DNA from: Bacteroidales bacterium
GTDB lineage: Bacteria > Bacteroidota > Bacteroidia > Bacteroidales > JAIOZK01
NCBI GenBank assembly: GCA_021740625.1
Contig: JAIOZK010000020.1
Span: 1-64,000, forward strand
Reading direction: 5' to 3'
DNA length: 64,000 nucleotides
Position numbers and translations under genes: made by a program
Shown here: one piece after another, positions 1-9,090 of the stretch
Layout: every line of letters starts with the position of its first letter
How positions within the stretch are numbered: position 1 is the first letter of the stretch
The notes under the pieces: model-generated
Told to the model about the DNA's origin: nothing
The model's database searches: none
Seen by the model: only the letters and a program-made list of their open reading frames with translations

Positions 1-8
1 AAAACTCA

Positions 9-62
9 GAACCAGAAGGAATTTTCAGCCCTTCGGGCTGAGGACAACAATCCTTCTGGTTC
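9..62. repeat. Nested inverted repeat: GAACCAGAAGGA (9-20) / TCCTTCTGGTTC (51-62), enclosing hairpin TCAGCCC-TTC-GGGCTGA (25-41)
   Basis: Perfect 12-bp outer arms and 7-bp inner stem read directly. Confidence 0.85.
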
Positions 63-150
63 AAATATCGCTCTTGAATTAAATACTCAGAAGTTGAAAA
101 AATCAAAGAAAACGGTCAACGTTATTTAGGCATAGACAATATCCAAATCT

Positions 151-270
151 CAAATTCCAAATAACAAATAAGCACCAATACCTAATTTCAAAAATCCAAA
201 CGGACCTTAGCCACGTGTGTTTTTGTCATTGTTATTTTGAATTTGGCATTTATTTGTTATTTGGTACTTG
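151..270. repeat. AT-rich intergenic inverted repeat (CCAAATAACAAATA / TATTTGTTATTTGG)
   Basis: 14-bp perfect arms at 157-170 and 251-264. Confidence 0.8.
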
Positions 271-338
271 TTATTTGGTGCATTGTCAAGGATCAAGCCT
301 CATGCAACCATTCTGATGCATTTTTGTCTGTATAAAAA

Positions 339-1058
339 ATGGAAAAACTGAAATCAACTGGATCAAAACTACTACTTGTTGGGATCTTCGCCATGGCCAT
401 GGGTTTTATGGAAAGTGCGGTGGTAGTTTACCTGCGTGAGATTTATTATCCCGATGGGTTTGATTTTCCCTTGCAGAACATTGACGGGCATATCGGCATT
501 ACGGAGATCATCCGCGAAGCAGCCACCATGATCATGCTCCTCGGTGTAGCCTTTTTAGCAGCACGCAGGGCCATGGAACGTTTTGCCTGGTTCATATTTG
601 CCTTTGCTATCTGGGATATTTTTTATTATGTTTTTCTGAAACTCATCCTCAACTGGCCCGAATCATTGCTTACCTGGGATATTTTATTCCTGATCCCGTT
701 AACCTGGGTGGGACCGGTGCTGGCGCCTATCATCAATTCGCTTACCATGATCATCCTGGCATTGGTCATTTTGTATTTTATTGACAGGAAAAACAATTGT
801 AAAGTGGGAGTACCGGAGTGGACATTGTTGATTGCAGGTTCAATTGTAATCATGATCAATTATATGGAAGATTATACCAGCTTCATGATGCAACGGTTCA
901 GCTTCATCGAACTCTTTGCTTCTTCAAACCTGAAAAAGATCATGGAGCTCAGTTCCCAGTACATACCGATGAATTTTAACTGGTGGTGGCTTGCGGTGGG
1001 AGAGTTGATGTTTTTCGCAACGATTTATTTTATAATCAGAAAAAACAGGAAAAGTTAA
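339..1058 (+). CDS. Hypothetical multi-pass membrane protein
   Basis: 239-aa ORF, several hydrophobic segments. Confidence 0.75.
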   Translation: MEKLKSTGSKLLLVGIFAMAMGFMESAVVVYLREIYYPDGFDFPLQNIDGHIGITEIIREAATMIMLLGVAFLAARRAMERFAWFIFAFAIWDIFYYVFLKLILNWPESLLTWDILFLIPLTWVGPVLAPIINSLTMIILALVILYFIDRKNNCKVGVPEWTLLIAGSIVIMINYMEDYTSFMMQRFSFIELFASSNLKKIMELSSQYIPMNFNWWWLAVGELMFFATIYFIIRKNRKS

Positions 1059-1338
1059 CGAAATTCTAATATCTGGCATAAACCCAACTTGGCCGATATG
1101 TGTAATAAGGTACTGGTTCATAGCACAATGAATTTTCAATGGTACACTACATGTTTTTCTTCCAATGTGATTTGGAAACACAAAAGTGTTTTGTCCCTTT
1201 TTGGATCAATCAATTCCAAGAGGCAAATTGTGTTAAAAAACCTTAATAATTGTTAGAAATACTTTATTTTAACAATAAAGTTAGAAAGTTGGCTGTTCCT
1301 GTTCTAGGAAAGAAAATTTGAAATTAAAAGAGAAAATT

Positions 1339-1410
1339 ATGAAAGCAAAAAACTATTTAGTACTGTTTTTTTCAATGACTTTGAGCTGCAAGCACGAATA
1401 TGAATTATAA
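1339..1410 (+). pseudogene. 23-codon lipoprotein signal peptide remnant (MKAKNYLVLFFSMTLSCKHEYEL*)
   Basis: Lipobox-like LSC followed by only 6 residues and a stop; read directly. Confidence 0.4.
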
Positions 1411-1444
1411 TCATAAATTGTTTAATATAAAAACCTATTTTAAA

Positions 1445-1891
1445 ATGAGTACAGTAAAAAAAATCTCAAGTTTATTTATGTTGTTAATTATCAGCGGTAT
1501 TGGTGTATTTGCCCAAGCTGCTGAGGAAGTAAGTGATAAGGAACTAAAACAATTTGCCTCTGCATTCCAGCAAGTACAGAATGTTGATCAACAAGCTCAA
1601 CAAAAAATGATTAATGCTGTTGAGGAAGAAGGATTGGAAGTCCCGCGATTCAATGAAATCCTGCAAGCACAGCAAAACCCAAATCAGGATACTGATGCTA
1701 CTAATGAGGAAATAAAAAAGTATGAATCCGCCACAAAGGAACTTAAAAAGATAGAAGGGCAGGCTCAGCAAGAAATGCAAGAGAAAATAATTGAAGAAGG
1801 ATTAACGGTTCCCCGATATCAGGAGATATCAGCAGCCTTACAGGATAGTCCTGAATTACAGGAAAAATTACAGGAATATTTGCAAGGATAA
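1445..1891 (+). CDS. DUF4168-like secreted protein
   Basis: Signal peptide from the internal Met at 1445; two helical repeats ending GLEVPRFNEI / GLTVPRYQEI. Confidence 0.75.
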   Translation: MSTVKKISSLFMLLIISGIGVFAQAAEEVSDKELKQFASAFQQVQNVDQQAQQKMINAVEEEGLEVPRFNEILQAQQNPNQDTDATNEEIKKYESATKELKKIEGQAQQEMQEKIIEEGLTVPRYQEISAALQDSPELQEKLQEYLQG

Positions 1892-2012
1892 AACAATTTT
1901 GTACTACTGTGTTGGAATGAAGATATGTAATAACCGCTGTCTTTGTCCAATGCAGTAGTGCATTAAATAAAAGTGAGATACAAAGTGAAAACACATGATT
2001 TGGTTTGGTTAA

Positions 2013-2201
2013 CTAATATTTGATAATCTTTCCAAATTGTTTTTTGCCTTCAAATTGAAAAGTTTCAACGATATATACCCCCTTCCTTAAAGAAGGCAAA
2101 TTTATTCCATATGTTTTTGTATTTAAATCAAGGTTAAGTTTCTCAAAAAATATAACTTCACCTTTCAAATTTATAAGCCTGATTGATATTTTTTTTTGCA
2201 A
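2013..2201 (-). pseudogene. T9SS type A C-terminal sorting domain fragment
   Basis: ...LPSLRKGVYIVETFQFEGKKQFGKIIKY, no upstream domain. Confidence 0.6.
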
Positions 2202-2210
2202 AAGTTACTT

Positions 2211-2303
2211 TTATTTCTTAATAATTTTCGCACCAGAAATCATTTCATTTCCTGAATGCAATACCACGAAATACAATCCCGGGGGATAATTTCTTAGAAT
2301 GGA
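2211..2303 (-). pseudogene. Second T9SS C-terminal tail fragment (LSILRNYPPGLYFVVLHSGNEMISGAKIIKK*)
   Basis: Manual translation of the minus strand; typical PPGLYFVVL...KIIKK ending. Confidence 0.6.
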
Positions 2304-2481
2304 CAAGCCGAGGCAAGCCGGTGAGGTATCAAAATGAATAATTCAATTGATTCGCCCCAAGGAGCGAGGAACCTGACTAACGTCAGGCAAGTTATAACCC
2401 TTGAGATCCCTCGACAAGCTCGGGATCAGCTTTGAATAAATCCCAGGTATTGGTATATTTGTAGGGAAAAATGTTTTACCT

Positions 2482-2541
2482 ATGGCAAAAAATACGTCAA
2501 TTTTACTTGGGAGTTACTTTGAAAACTGGCTAAAGGAATAA
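2482..2541 (+). pseudogene. Truncated ParD-family antitoxin N-terminus (MAKNTSILLGSYFENWLKE*)
   Basis: Manual translation; matches the conserved MAKNTSxxLGxxFExF start of ParD/CopG antitoxins, then stops after 19 aa. Confidence 0.6.
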
Positions 2542-2641
2542 TAACAACAGCCGCTAATGGTTGAGAAGCAATCATACGGGATCGGAATAGCCATTTCCTT
2601 CTAGGTTTTGATAGCCATCGTGAAGAAAAGATTCCAAAACC

Positions 2642-2687
2642 AACAATCGAACAATCGAACAATCGAACAATCGAACAATCGAACAAT
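2642..2687. repeat. Tandem repeat (AACAATCG)x5 plus a partial unit
   Basis: Read directly. Confidence 0.95.
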
Positions 2688-2759
2688 TAAACCACCTACA
2701 ATACGTTTCAACAAATCATCCTATTTTTATAATTTCGCATTCACAAAGTCTTCAGGAAT

Positions 2760-3665
2760 ATGTCGATAATAGTTGATAAGGTCACAAAGATTTACGGCAA
2801 GCAAAAAGCCCTGGATGAGGTGTCTTTCCAAATCGAAGCCGGTGAGATCGTAGGCCTGCTGGGGCCGAACGGAGCCGGAAAGTCCACCATCATGAAGATC
2901 ATCAGTTGCTTCATCCCTCCTACTTATGGCGAAGCAAGCGTATATGGATATGATGTGATGGAAGAACCCCTTGAGGTGCGGAAGCGCATCGGTTACCTGC
3001 CCGAAAACAATCCCCTCTACCTGGAAATGTATGTAAAGGAATACCTGGAATTTGTTGCCGGTATCCACAAACTCGACAATAAAAAGGCAAGGATTTCAGA
3101 GATGATAGAAACCACCGGTTTGCAGATCGAACAGGACAAAAAGATCGGCGCCCTTTCGAAAGGCTACCGGCAGCGTGTAGGACTGGCCCATGCCCTGATC
3201 CACGATCCGGAGGTGCTGATCCTGGACGAACCCACTACTGGCCTCGACCCCAACCAGATCATCGAGATACGGGAGCTCATACAAAAGATCGGAAAAGAAA
3301 AAACCGTGATGCTTTCGACACACATCATGCAGGAAGTGGAAGCCATTTGCGACCGGGCCATCATCATCAACAAAGGCAGGATCGTGGCCGATGACAAAAC
3401 GAAAAACCTGTCCACCACCCGTTTGGAAAATCAGGTTGTGAGCGTGGAATTCGATAAGGAAATTCCCGAAAAAGAATTGAAAAAACTCAAGGGCATCCTC
3501 AACCTGAAAAAGGTGGATGAAAAAACCTGGGTGATCGAATCGGCCCATGATACCGACATCCGTTCCGATCTCTTTAAATTTGCCGTTGAAAAGAGTTTAA
3601 CCGTACTCTCTCTCAACAAAGAAGCCCAAAGCCTGGAAAAAGTTTTCCAGAACCTGACCAAATAG
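2760..3665 (+). CDS. gldA: ABC transporter ATP-binding protein, gliding-motility GldA-like
   Basis: Walker A GPNGAGKST, signature LSKGYRQRVG, Walker B LILDEP; 301 aa. Confidence 0.85.
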   Translation: MSIIVDKVTKIYGKQKALDEVSFQIEAGEIVGLLGPNGAGKSTIMKIISCFIPPTYGEASVYGYDVMEEPLEVRKRIGYLPENNPLYLEMYVKEYLEFVAGIHKLDNKKARISEMIETTGLQIEQDKKIGALSKGYRQRVGLAHALIHDPEVLILDEPTTGLDPNQIIEIRELIQKIGKEKTVMLSTHIMQEVEAICDRAIIINKGRIVADDKTKNLSTTRLENQVVSVEFDKEIPEKELKKLKGILNLKKVDEKTWVIESAHDTDIRSDLFKFAVEKSLTVLSLNKEAQSLEKVFQNLTK

Positions 3666-3702
3666 TTTTATTTAAAAAAGATTTAAATAAAAAATTTTTC
3701 CT

Positions 3703-3710
3703 ACATTTGC
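3703..3710 (+). promoter_or_regulatory. Putative Bacteroidota -7 element TACATTTG
   Basis: Matches TAnnTTTG, immediately 5' of the riboswitch-like sequence. Confidence 0.6.
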
Positions 3711-3772
3711 GCCAGTGGACAGATTTGGGTGATTGCAACCACAGAAAAACAATGCTAAAGCACAGCCTTTTC
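3711..3772 (+). promoter_or_regulatory. SAM-II-like riboswitch upstream of metK
   Basis: GTGGACAGATTTGGGTGATTGCAACCACAGAAAAACAATGCTAAAGCA; contains SAM-II hallmarks: GTGG/CCAC P1, GATTT, TTGCAACCAC, A-rich linker, GCTAAAGC; 55 nt upstream of metK. Confidence 0.8.
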
Positions 3773-3826
3773 TGAAGCTCCAATCCCCTTATTTATTTTT
3801 TTATTCATTTATCAAAATCATTAGTT

Positions 3827-5116
3827 ATGGCATATTTATTTACATCGGAATCGGTTTCGGAAGGCCACCCGGACAAGGTTGCCGATCAGATATCGGATGC
3901 ATTGCTGGATGAATTGCTGAAACAGGATCCCAATAGCAAGGTAGCATGTGAAACAATGGTTACAACTGGACTGACCATTTGCAGCGGAGAAGTGAAAACG
4001 GAAGGTTATGTAGATGTTCAGAAGGTGGCCCGTGAGGTGATCAGACACATTGGGTATACCAACGCGGAATATCGCTTTGATTACAATTCCTGCGGAGTGA
4101 TATCAACCCTGCATGAGCAATCCCCTGACATATCCATGGGCGTTGAGCGCCAGAAGAAAACTGAGCAGGGGGCCGGCGACCAGGGCATGATGTTCGGATA
4201 CGCATGCACAGAAATGGACAACCTCATGCCCATGCCGATCGAAATAGCCCATATCCTGCTACAGGAACTGGCTGCCATCCGCAAGGAAGGCAAAAAGATG
4301 AAGTACCTGAGGCCCGATTCAAAATCCCAGGTTACCGTGGAATATGAGGATGACGGAACTCCTTTGAGAATTGATACCATCGTTTTATCCACACAACATG
4401 ATGAATTCGATACGGAAGAGAAGATGCTGGAAGTGATCCGGGAGGATATACTGAACATCCTGATACCAAGGGTTAAAAAAAACATTCCGGCCAGGGTAAA
4501 AAAGCTTTTCAAAAATGATTTCAAACTTTACGTGAATCCTACCGGGAAGTTCGTGATCGGAGGTCCTCACGGCGACACCGGGCTCACGGGAAGAAAGATC
4601 ATCGTTGATACTTACGGTGGTAGAGGTGCTCATGGCGGTGGCGCTTTTTCCGGGAAAGACTCCTCCAAGGTAGACCGTTCAGCAGCATACGCAGCCAGGC
4701 ACATTGCCAAGAATATGGTAGCTTCCGGAGTCGCCGACGAGGTCATGGTTCAAATTGCCTATGCAATCGGCATTGCGGAACCGGTGGGCGTTTTCGTGAA
4801 TAGCTTTAAAACAGCCAGGGTAAAAGATGCATCGGGAAAGATCATGTCGGACGGGGAGATCGCCAAAAAGATCGATAAGATCTTTGACCTTCGCCCTTAT
4901 GCCATCATCAAACGGCTTGGACTCAGAAATCCCATCTTCGAAAGAACAGCCAGTTATGGCCATTTCGGTCGCGATCATTATACCGAAGATGTGGAAGTAA
5001 CCTACAAAAGCAAGGATACTTTCAGCAAGAACGGCAAAAACTATAAAAAGGTTGAATTTTTTGCCTGGGAGAAACTGGATTATGTGGATAAGATCAAAAA
5101 GGCTTTCGGGCTTTAG
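3827..5116 (+). CDS. metK: S-adenosylmethionine synthase
   Basis: [40 protein letters not shown]; 429 aa. Confidence 0.97.
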   Translation: MAYLFTSESVSEGHPDKVADQISDALLDELLKQDPNSKVACETMVTTGLTICSGEVKTEGYVDVQKVAREVIRHIGYTNAEYRFDYNSCGVISTLHEQSPDISMGVERQKKTEQGAGDQGMMFGYACTEMDNLMPMPIEIAHILLQELAAIRKEGKKMKYLRPDSKSQVTVEYEDDGTPLRIDTIVLSTQHDEFDTEEKMLEVIREDILNILIPRVKKNIPARVKKLFKNDFKLYVNPTGKFVIGGPHGDTGLTGRKIIVDTYGGRGAHGGGAFSGKDSSKVDRSAAYAARHIAKNMVASGVADEVMVQIAYAIGIAEPVGVFVNSFKTARVKDASGKIMSDGEIAKKIDKIFDLRPYAIIKRLGLRNPIFERTASYGHFGRDHYTEDVEVTYKSKDTFSKNGKNYKKVEFFAWEKLDYVDKIKKAFGL

Positions 5117-5132
5117 ATAGAATTTGCTTAAA

Positions 5133-5236
5133 TTTAACCGCAAAGTACGCAGTATTTTTGCAAAGTACGCAAAGACAATATATTGGATGATGTGATGTTG
5201 CGATCATTACTACCTCTTTGCGTATTTGCGGTTAAA
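5133..5236. repeat. Dispersed intergenic inverted repeat TTTAACCGCAAA ... TTTGCGGTTAAA
   Basis: 12-bp perfect arms at 5133-5144 and 5225-5236; related copy at 61941-62024. Confidence 0.85.
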
Positions 5237-5247
5237 CAAATAATACC

Positions 5248-5832
5248 ATGCAAACCCAATACAAAACCAACCGCATCGAGGCCCTCACCGATGGCGTGTT
5301 CGCCATTGCCATGACCATCATGGTGCTGGCCATTGATATTCCGGATAAAAGCCAGGCTCTGACAAGCAAGGAATTGCACCAGACCCTGCTCAATCAGCTC
5401 GATCAGGTTTTAAGCTATATCATTTCTTTTGTATTGCTGGCGATCCTGTGGAACATAAGCCATAAACAGCACCGCTACCTCAAAGCTACCAACCAGTCAC
5501 ACATTTGGCTCAATATCTTTATCCTGATCTTCGTTTGCCTGGTGCCCTATACCACAAACCTGACCACTGATTTTCCGAACGATTGGATGACCCACCTCTA
5601 CTTCAATACGAATTTGCTCATCATAGCCCTTTTGTATTTTCTGAACTGGTCTTACGCCATGCGGAAGAAGGAACTGGCCGAAGATAAAGTCACGGATAAG
5701 GATATCATGAAAGGAAAATTCAATATTCTCAGCTTTGTGGTAGTTTCTGTTATGGCAATCATCATGTCTTTCATCATCCCGGACTGGTCCTCCATGCCCT
5801 ATGTATTGCTGTTTTTTGTGATGAAGAAATAA
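5248..5832 (+). CDS. TMEM175/DUF1211 family membrane protein (putative K+ channel-like)
   Basis: N-terminal RIEALTDGVFAIAMTIMVL motif and multiple TM segments. Confidence 0.85.
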   Translation: MQTQYKTNRIEALTDGVFAIAMTIMVLAIDIPDKSQALTSKELHQTLLNQLDQVLSYIISFVLLAILWNISHKQHRYLKATNQSHIWLNIFILIFVCLVPYTTNLTTDFPNDWMTHLYFNTNLLIIALLYFLNWSYAMRKKELAEDKVTDKDIMKGKFNILSFVVVSVMAIIMSFIIPDWSSMPYVLLFFVMKK

Positions 5833-5862
5833 AAAAAAGGGAAGCGAATTTTTCCGCTTCCC
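5831..5862 (-). terminator. Intrinsic terminator for the minus-strand gene 5885-7018
   Basis: Stem GGGAAGCG/CGCTTCCC followed on the minus strand by T8. Confidence 0.8.
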
Positions 5863-5884
5863 GCAAAATCTCCTTCAATATTTT

Positions 5885-7018
5885 TTAATGATTGATGATC
5901 AGTTTGCTTGATTTAATAATTTTTTCATCAATTAACACAGAATACATATAAACACCGCTGTTGAGGTCGGATACATTCAAACTCAATTGTCCTGATTTTC
6001 CGCTGATATGGATGGTTTTAACAACTTCTCCAACAATATTATGTACAATCAGTTTCATCCCTGCAGGAAATAGCTCCTGGCTTAAATCAAAAAACACCTC
6101 ATTGTCCGCGGGATTGGGATATGCAGCCGAAATTTTTTCAGCAAGCATTTCTTCCTGCAGGCCTTCAGGGGAAGTTTTGAAGCTAACATTGATATAAATG
6201 CTATCCTGTGGATTATCAGCATTGAAGATGATGTAATTGATCTCCGTTATTCCTTCGGTACCGGCAGGCTGGTAATGTGCTGAGAAATCTGTTGCTGACT
6301 CACCGGAAGCCAGGGTTTTGGATTGCGTTGAGACAATTGTCGTTGGGCTGTAACATTGATCTGCCCAACAGAATGTATTGGTGGTTTCCGGAACCTCGCT
6401 GATTACATTCTTTTTGGCCAGCACCTCGATTGTATTAGCGGAAATGTTTTTTATATCGAAATTTTCCACATCAAGCTGGCTTTCATCCGGATCTCCTTCA
6501 ACCAGAAATTCTTCCCCGTTTTCAATCAATTCACCTTCATATCTCATTTCAAAACTGGATGCAATGGTTTGCTGGGTTATGAATTTTACATTGATGTAAA
6601 AAGTATCGCTTGTATTGTTCATATCAAAAAAGACATAATTGATCTCAGAAGTTCCCAGGTTTTCGGAAGGCGTAAAATGAGCCGAAAAATCCGTTGCCGA
6701 CTCTCCCGGCCCCAGTGTTTTATAATCTGTGGAAACAATTGTAAAGGGCGGATAACAAATATCGGCCCAGCAGAATGTATTCATGGATTCTTCCACGGCT
6801 GTGATCACATTTTTCTTGGCCAGGATATCCATGCTGTTATCTCCGATATTTTTTACATGAATATTATCAAGGACCTCTTCCGGTCCGAGCGGTTCAATAT
6901 ACAAAGTAAAATTTTCGCCATTATCAATTACTGTTCCGTTGTAAGTGAGTTCAAAACTTTGAGCAGACAAGCCGATTGTCAACATCAAAAAAAGCGCAAA
7001 GAGTAAAGTCTTTTTCAT
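5885..7018 (-). CDS. T9SS-secreted protein with two tandem ~125-aa domains
   Basis: Signal peptide at MKKTLLFALFL, duplicated NTFCWADxCYxPxTIVS, C-terminal sorting tail. Confidence 0.8.
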   Translation of the reverse strand: MKKTLLFALFLMLTIGLSAQSFELTYNGTVIDNGENFTLYIEPLGPEEVLDNIHVKNIGDNSMDILAKKNVITAVEESMNTFCWADICYPPFTIVSTDYKTLGPGESATDFSAHFTPSENLGTSEINYVFFDMNNTSDTFYINVKFITQQTIASSFEMRYEGELIENGEEFLVEGDPDESQLDVENFDIKNISANTIEVLAKKNVISEVPETTNTFCWADQCYSPTTIVSTQSKTLASGESATDFSAHYQPAGTEGITEINYIIFNADNPQDSIYINVSFKTSPEGLQEEMLAEKISAAYPNPADNEVFFDLSQELFPAGMKLIVHNIVGEVVKTIHISGKSGQLSLNVSDLNSGVYMYSVLIDEKIIKSSKLIINH

Positions 7019-7113
7019 AGAATTTAATTTTTCAGGATTACAATCAAAATGCAAAGTTAGCAAAAAGGCATAAATTCAAATCTCTAATTCCCAAATGCTT
7101 GAAAACTTTTTAA

Positions 7114-7146
7114 AAAGACAACCTTATCAGCACAAAGGTTGTCTTT
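7114..7146. repeat. 12-bp hairpin AAAGACAACCTT / AAGGTTGTCTTT in a divergent intergenic region
   Basis: Perfect stem, 9-nt loop; T-run on the minus-strand side. Confidence 0.8.
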
Positions 7147-7257
7147 GTTTATTGAATTCAGTCCATAGTTTTGTCAAAATTTGTGAATTGAATTGAGCTT
7201 TTGTACCTTACATAATTAAAAATCTATATTTTTACATTTTAATTAAAATCAGACAAT

Positions 7258-8922
7258 ATGAAAAATTTACATTTACTATTTACAACACTTATACTGCTAT
7301 TTGCACTCTCATTGCACGCACAGCAAGTCGACCGTGAATATGTGGTGGTGGAGATCGCTACAGGAACCTGGTGCCAGTACTGCCCGGGTTCGGCCATGGG
7401 TGCTGACGACCTGATCGCCAATGGGCATGATGTTGCCATCATTGAATATCATTATGGAGATGACTACCAGAACACCTATGCAACATCCAGAATCAGTTAC
7501 TACGGTGTGAGCGGATATCCTACTGCATATTTTGACGGTGTACTTTCTGTGGTTGGAGGCAGTCAGACACAGAGCATGTACCCACAGTATTTACCCAGGT
7601 ACAACCAGCGGATCGGTATTCAATCCTCATTTTCGATAGAAGTAGAAGGAGAAACATACGGCCTGATCGACTACGAGGTGGATATTACTGTTGACAAAGT
7701 TGCCAGTACCAGTGCCTCCAATCTGAAGCTGCACTTAGTAATTACTGAATCAGGCATTGAAGAAAGCTGGCAGGGAATGGATGAACTGAATTATGTTGAA
7801 CGTCTGATGGTTCCCAACCAGTATGGAACTTCCGTTGATTTTACCAATGGCAATACACAGGAAGTAAATTTGAGCTTTTCAGTGGATGAGTCCTGGGTTT
7901 ATGAGAATTGCGAAGTTGTTATTTTCCTGCAGGATCACGCCACCAAAGAGATCCACCAGGCTACCAAGATGCCTTTATCGGCATTCGATCCGGCCTATGA
8001 GCGGGATGCCTCCATCATATCCACCAGGAATGTACCGGAAACAAGTTGCAGCGGATCGGTTTCCCCCATCGCCACCATCAGAAATAATGGCAGCGGCACA
8101 CTCACCTCGCTGGATATTGTTTACCAGGTGAATGGCGGTGAAACGCAAACAGAAAGCTGGACGGGTGAGCTTGAGTTCCTTGAAACGGAAGAGGTTGAAT
8201 TGTCAGCCATTGGTTTCGAAGTGGAAGAAGACAATACACTTGAACTTTGTACCAGCAATCCCAATGGGCAGGGCGACCAGTTCCCCGACAATGATACCAC
8301 CTGGGTGGAGTTTGAAGAAGCAGAGCATACGGAAACAACGGTTGGACTTATCCTTCGTCTCGACAGCAGCCCTGAGGATATCTCATGGGAAGTTACCAAT
8401 GATGAAGGTGAAGTAGTTTACGAAGGTGGAGATTATACCCAACCCAACCAAAATATTTCTGAAGTATTCGATTTTACGGATGACCCCGGCTGTTACAAAT
8501 TTTCAATCTATGATGCTGCAGGAGACGGATTGAGCCTTCCGGGCTTCTATCTCCTGTATTATGGCAACAATATTACCATCAAGCAAGGGGGGCATTTTGG
8601 TTACCAGGAATCCCTGGAGTTTGTGGCCGATGATTTTGTTAGTATACCCGAGAGTGTAGGTTACAATAACAATGTTCGCGTTTATCCAAATCCTTTTGCT
8701 TACACTACCAACATAAGTTTTAGCCTAACACAACGCGAAGATGTTACAATTGAAATTTACAACTTGCTCGGACAAAAGGTGTTCTCCACCGGTAAAATAT
8801 CTTATGGTATTGGCGAACACAACAAAGTCATCAACCCGGATAATCTGGACAAGGGAGTTTATTTCGTTCAGTTAGTGATAGGAGAAAATACATATACCAA
8901 AAAAGTTGCTGTCAATGATTAA
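7258..8922 (+). CDS. Omp28-like/thioredoxin-fold T9SS-secreted protein
   Basis: VVVEIATGTWCQYCPGSAMG, C-terminal T9SS tail YPNPF...KGVYFVQLVIGENTYTKKVAV. Confidence 0.85.
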   Translation: MKNLHLLFTTLILLFALSLHAQQVDREYVVVEIATGTWCQYCPGSAMGADDLIANGHDVAIIEYHYGDDYQNTYATSRISYYGVSGYPTAYFDGVLSVVGGSQTQSMYPQYLPRYNQRIGIQSSFSIEVEGETYGLIDYEVDITVDKVASTSASNLKLHLVITESGIEESWQGMDELNYVERLMVPNQYGTSVDFTNGNTQEVNLSFSVDESWVYENCEVVIFLQDHATKEIHQATKMPLSAFDPAYERDASIISTRNVPETSCSGSVSPIATIRNNGSGTLTSLDIVYQVNGGETQTESWTGELEFLETEEVELSAIGFEVEEDNTLELCTSNPNGQGDQFPDNDTTWVEFEEAEHTETTVGLILRLDSSPEDISWEVTNDEGEVVYEGGDYTQPNQNISEVFDFTDDPGCYKFSIYDAAGDGLSLPGFYLLYYGNNITIKQGGHFGYQESLEFVADDFVSIPESVGYNNNVRVYPNPFAYTTNISFSLTQREDVTIEIYNLLGQKVFSTGKISYGIGEHNKVINPDNLDKGVYFVQLVIGENTYTKKVAVND

Positions 8923-8965
8923 TTTCTCAATGAACAAATAATTATTTGAAAACAACACATTTAAG

Positions 8966-8998
8966 AATCCGGTTGAGATAACAGCCGGATTTTTTTAT
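8966..8998 (+). terminator. Intrinsic terminator
   Basis: AATCCGGTT-gagataac-AGCCGGATT followed by a T-run. Confidence 0.85.
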
Positions 8999-9090
8999 GA
9001 TTCAAGAACAAAAGAAAAAAGTATGCTAAAGTGTGCTTAAAGAAAATTACCAATTGACTTTCATTGGCTTTCCAAAAAGTGTTCTTTTGT

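Noticed and set aside
1059-1338. Possible IS fragment or structured RNA in the intergenic region
   Set aside because: No convincing ORF, terminal repeat or conserved RNA motif could be identified by eye
2480-2686. 68-aa minus-strand ORF (MFDCSIVRLFDCSIV...)
   Set aside because: Its N-terminus is just translation of the AACAATCG tandem repeat
2642-2687. Possible CRISPR-like repeats
   Set aside because: 8-bp contiguous units with no spacers and no cas genes
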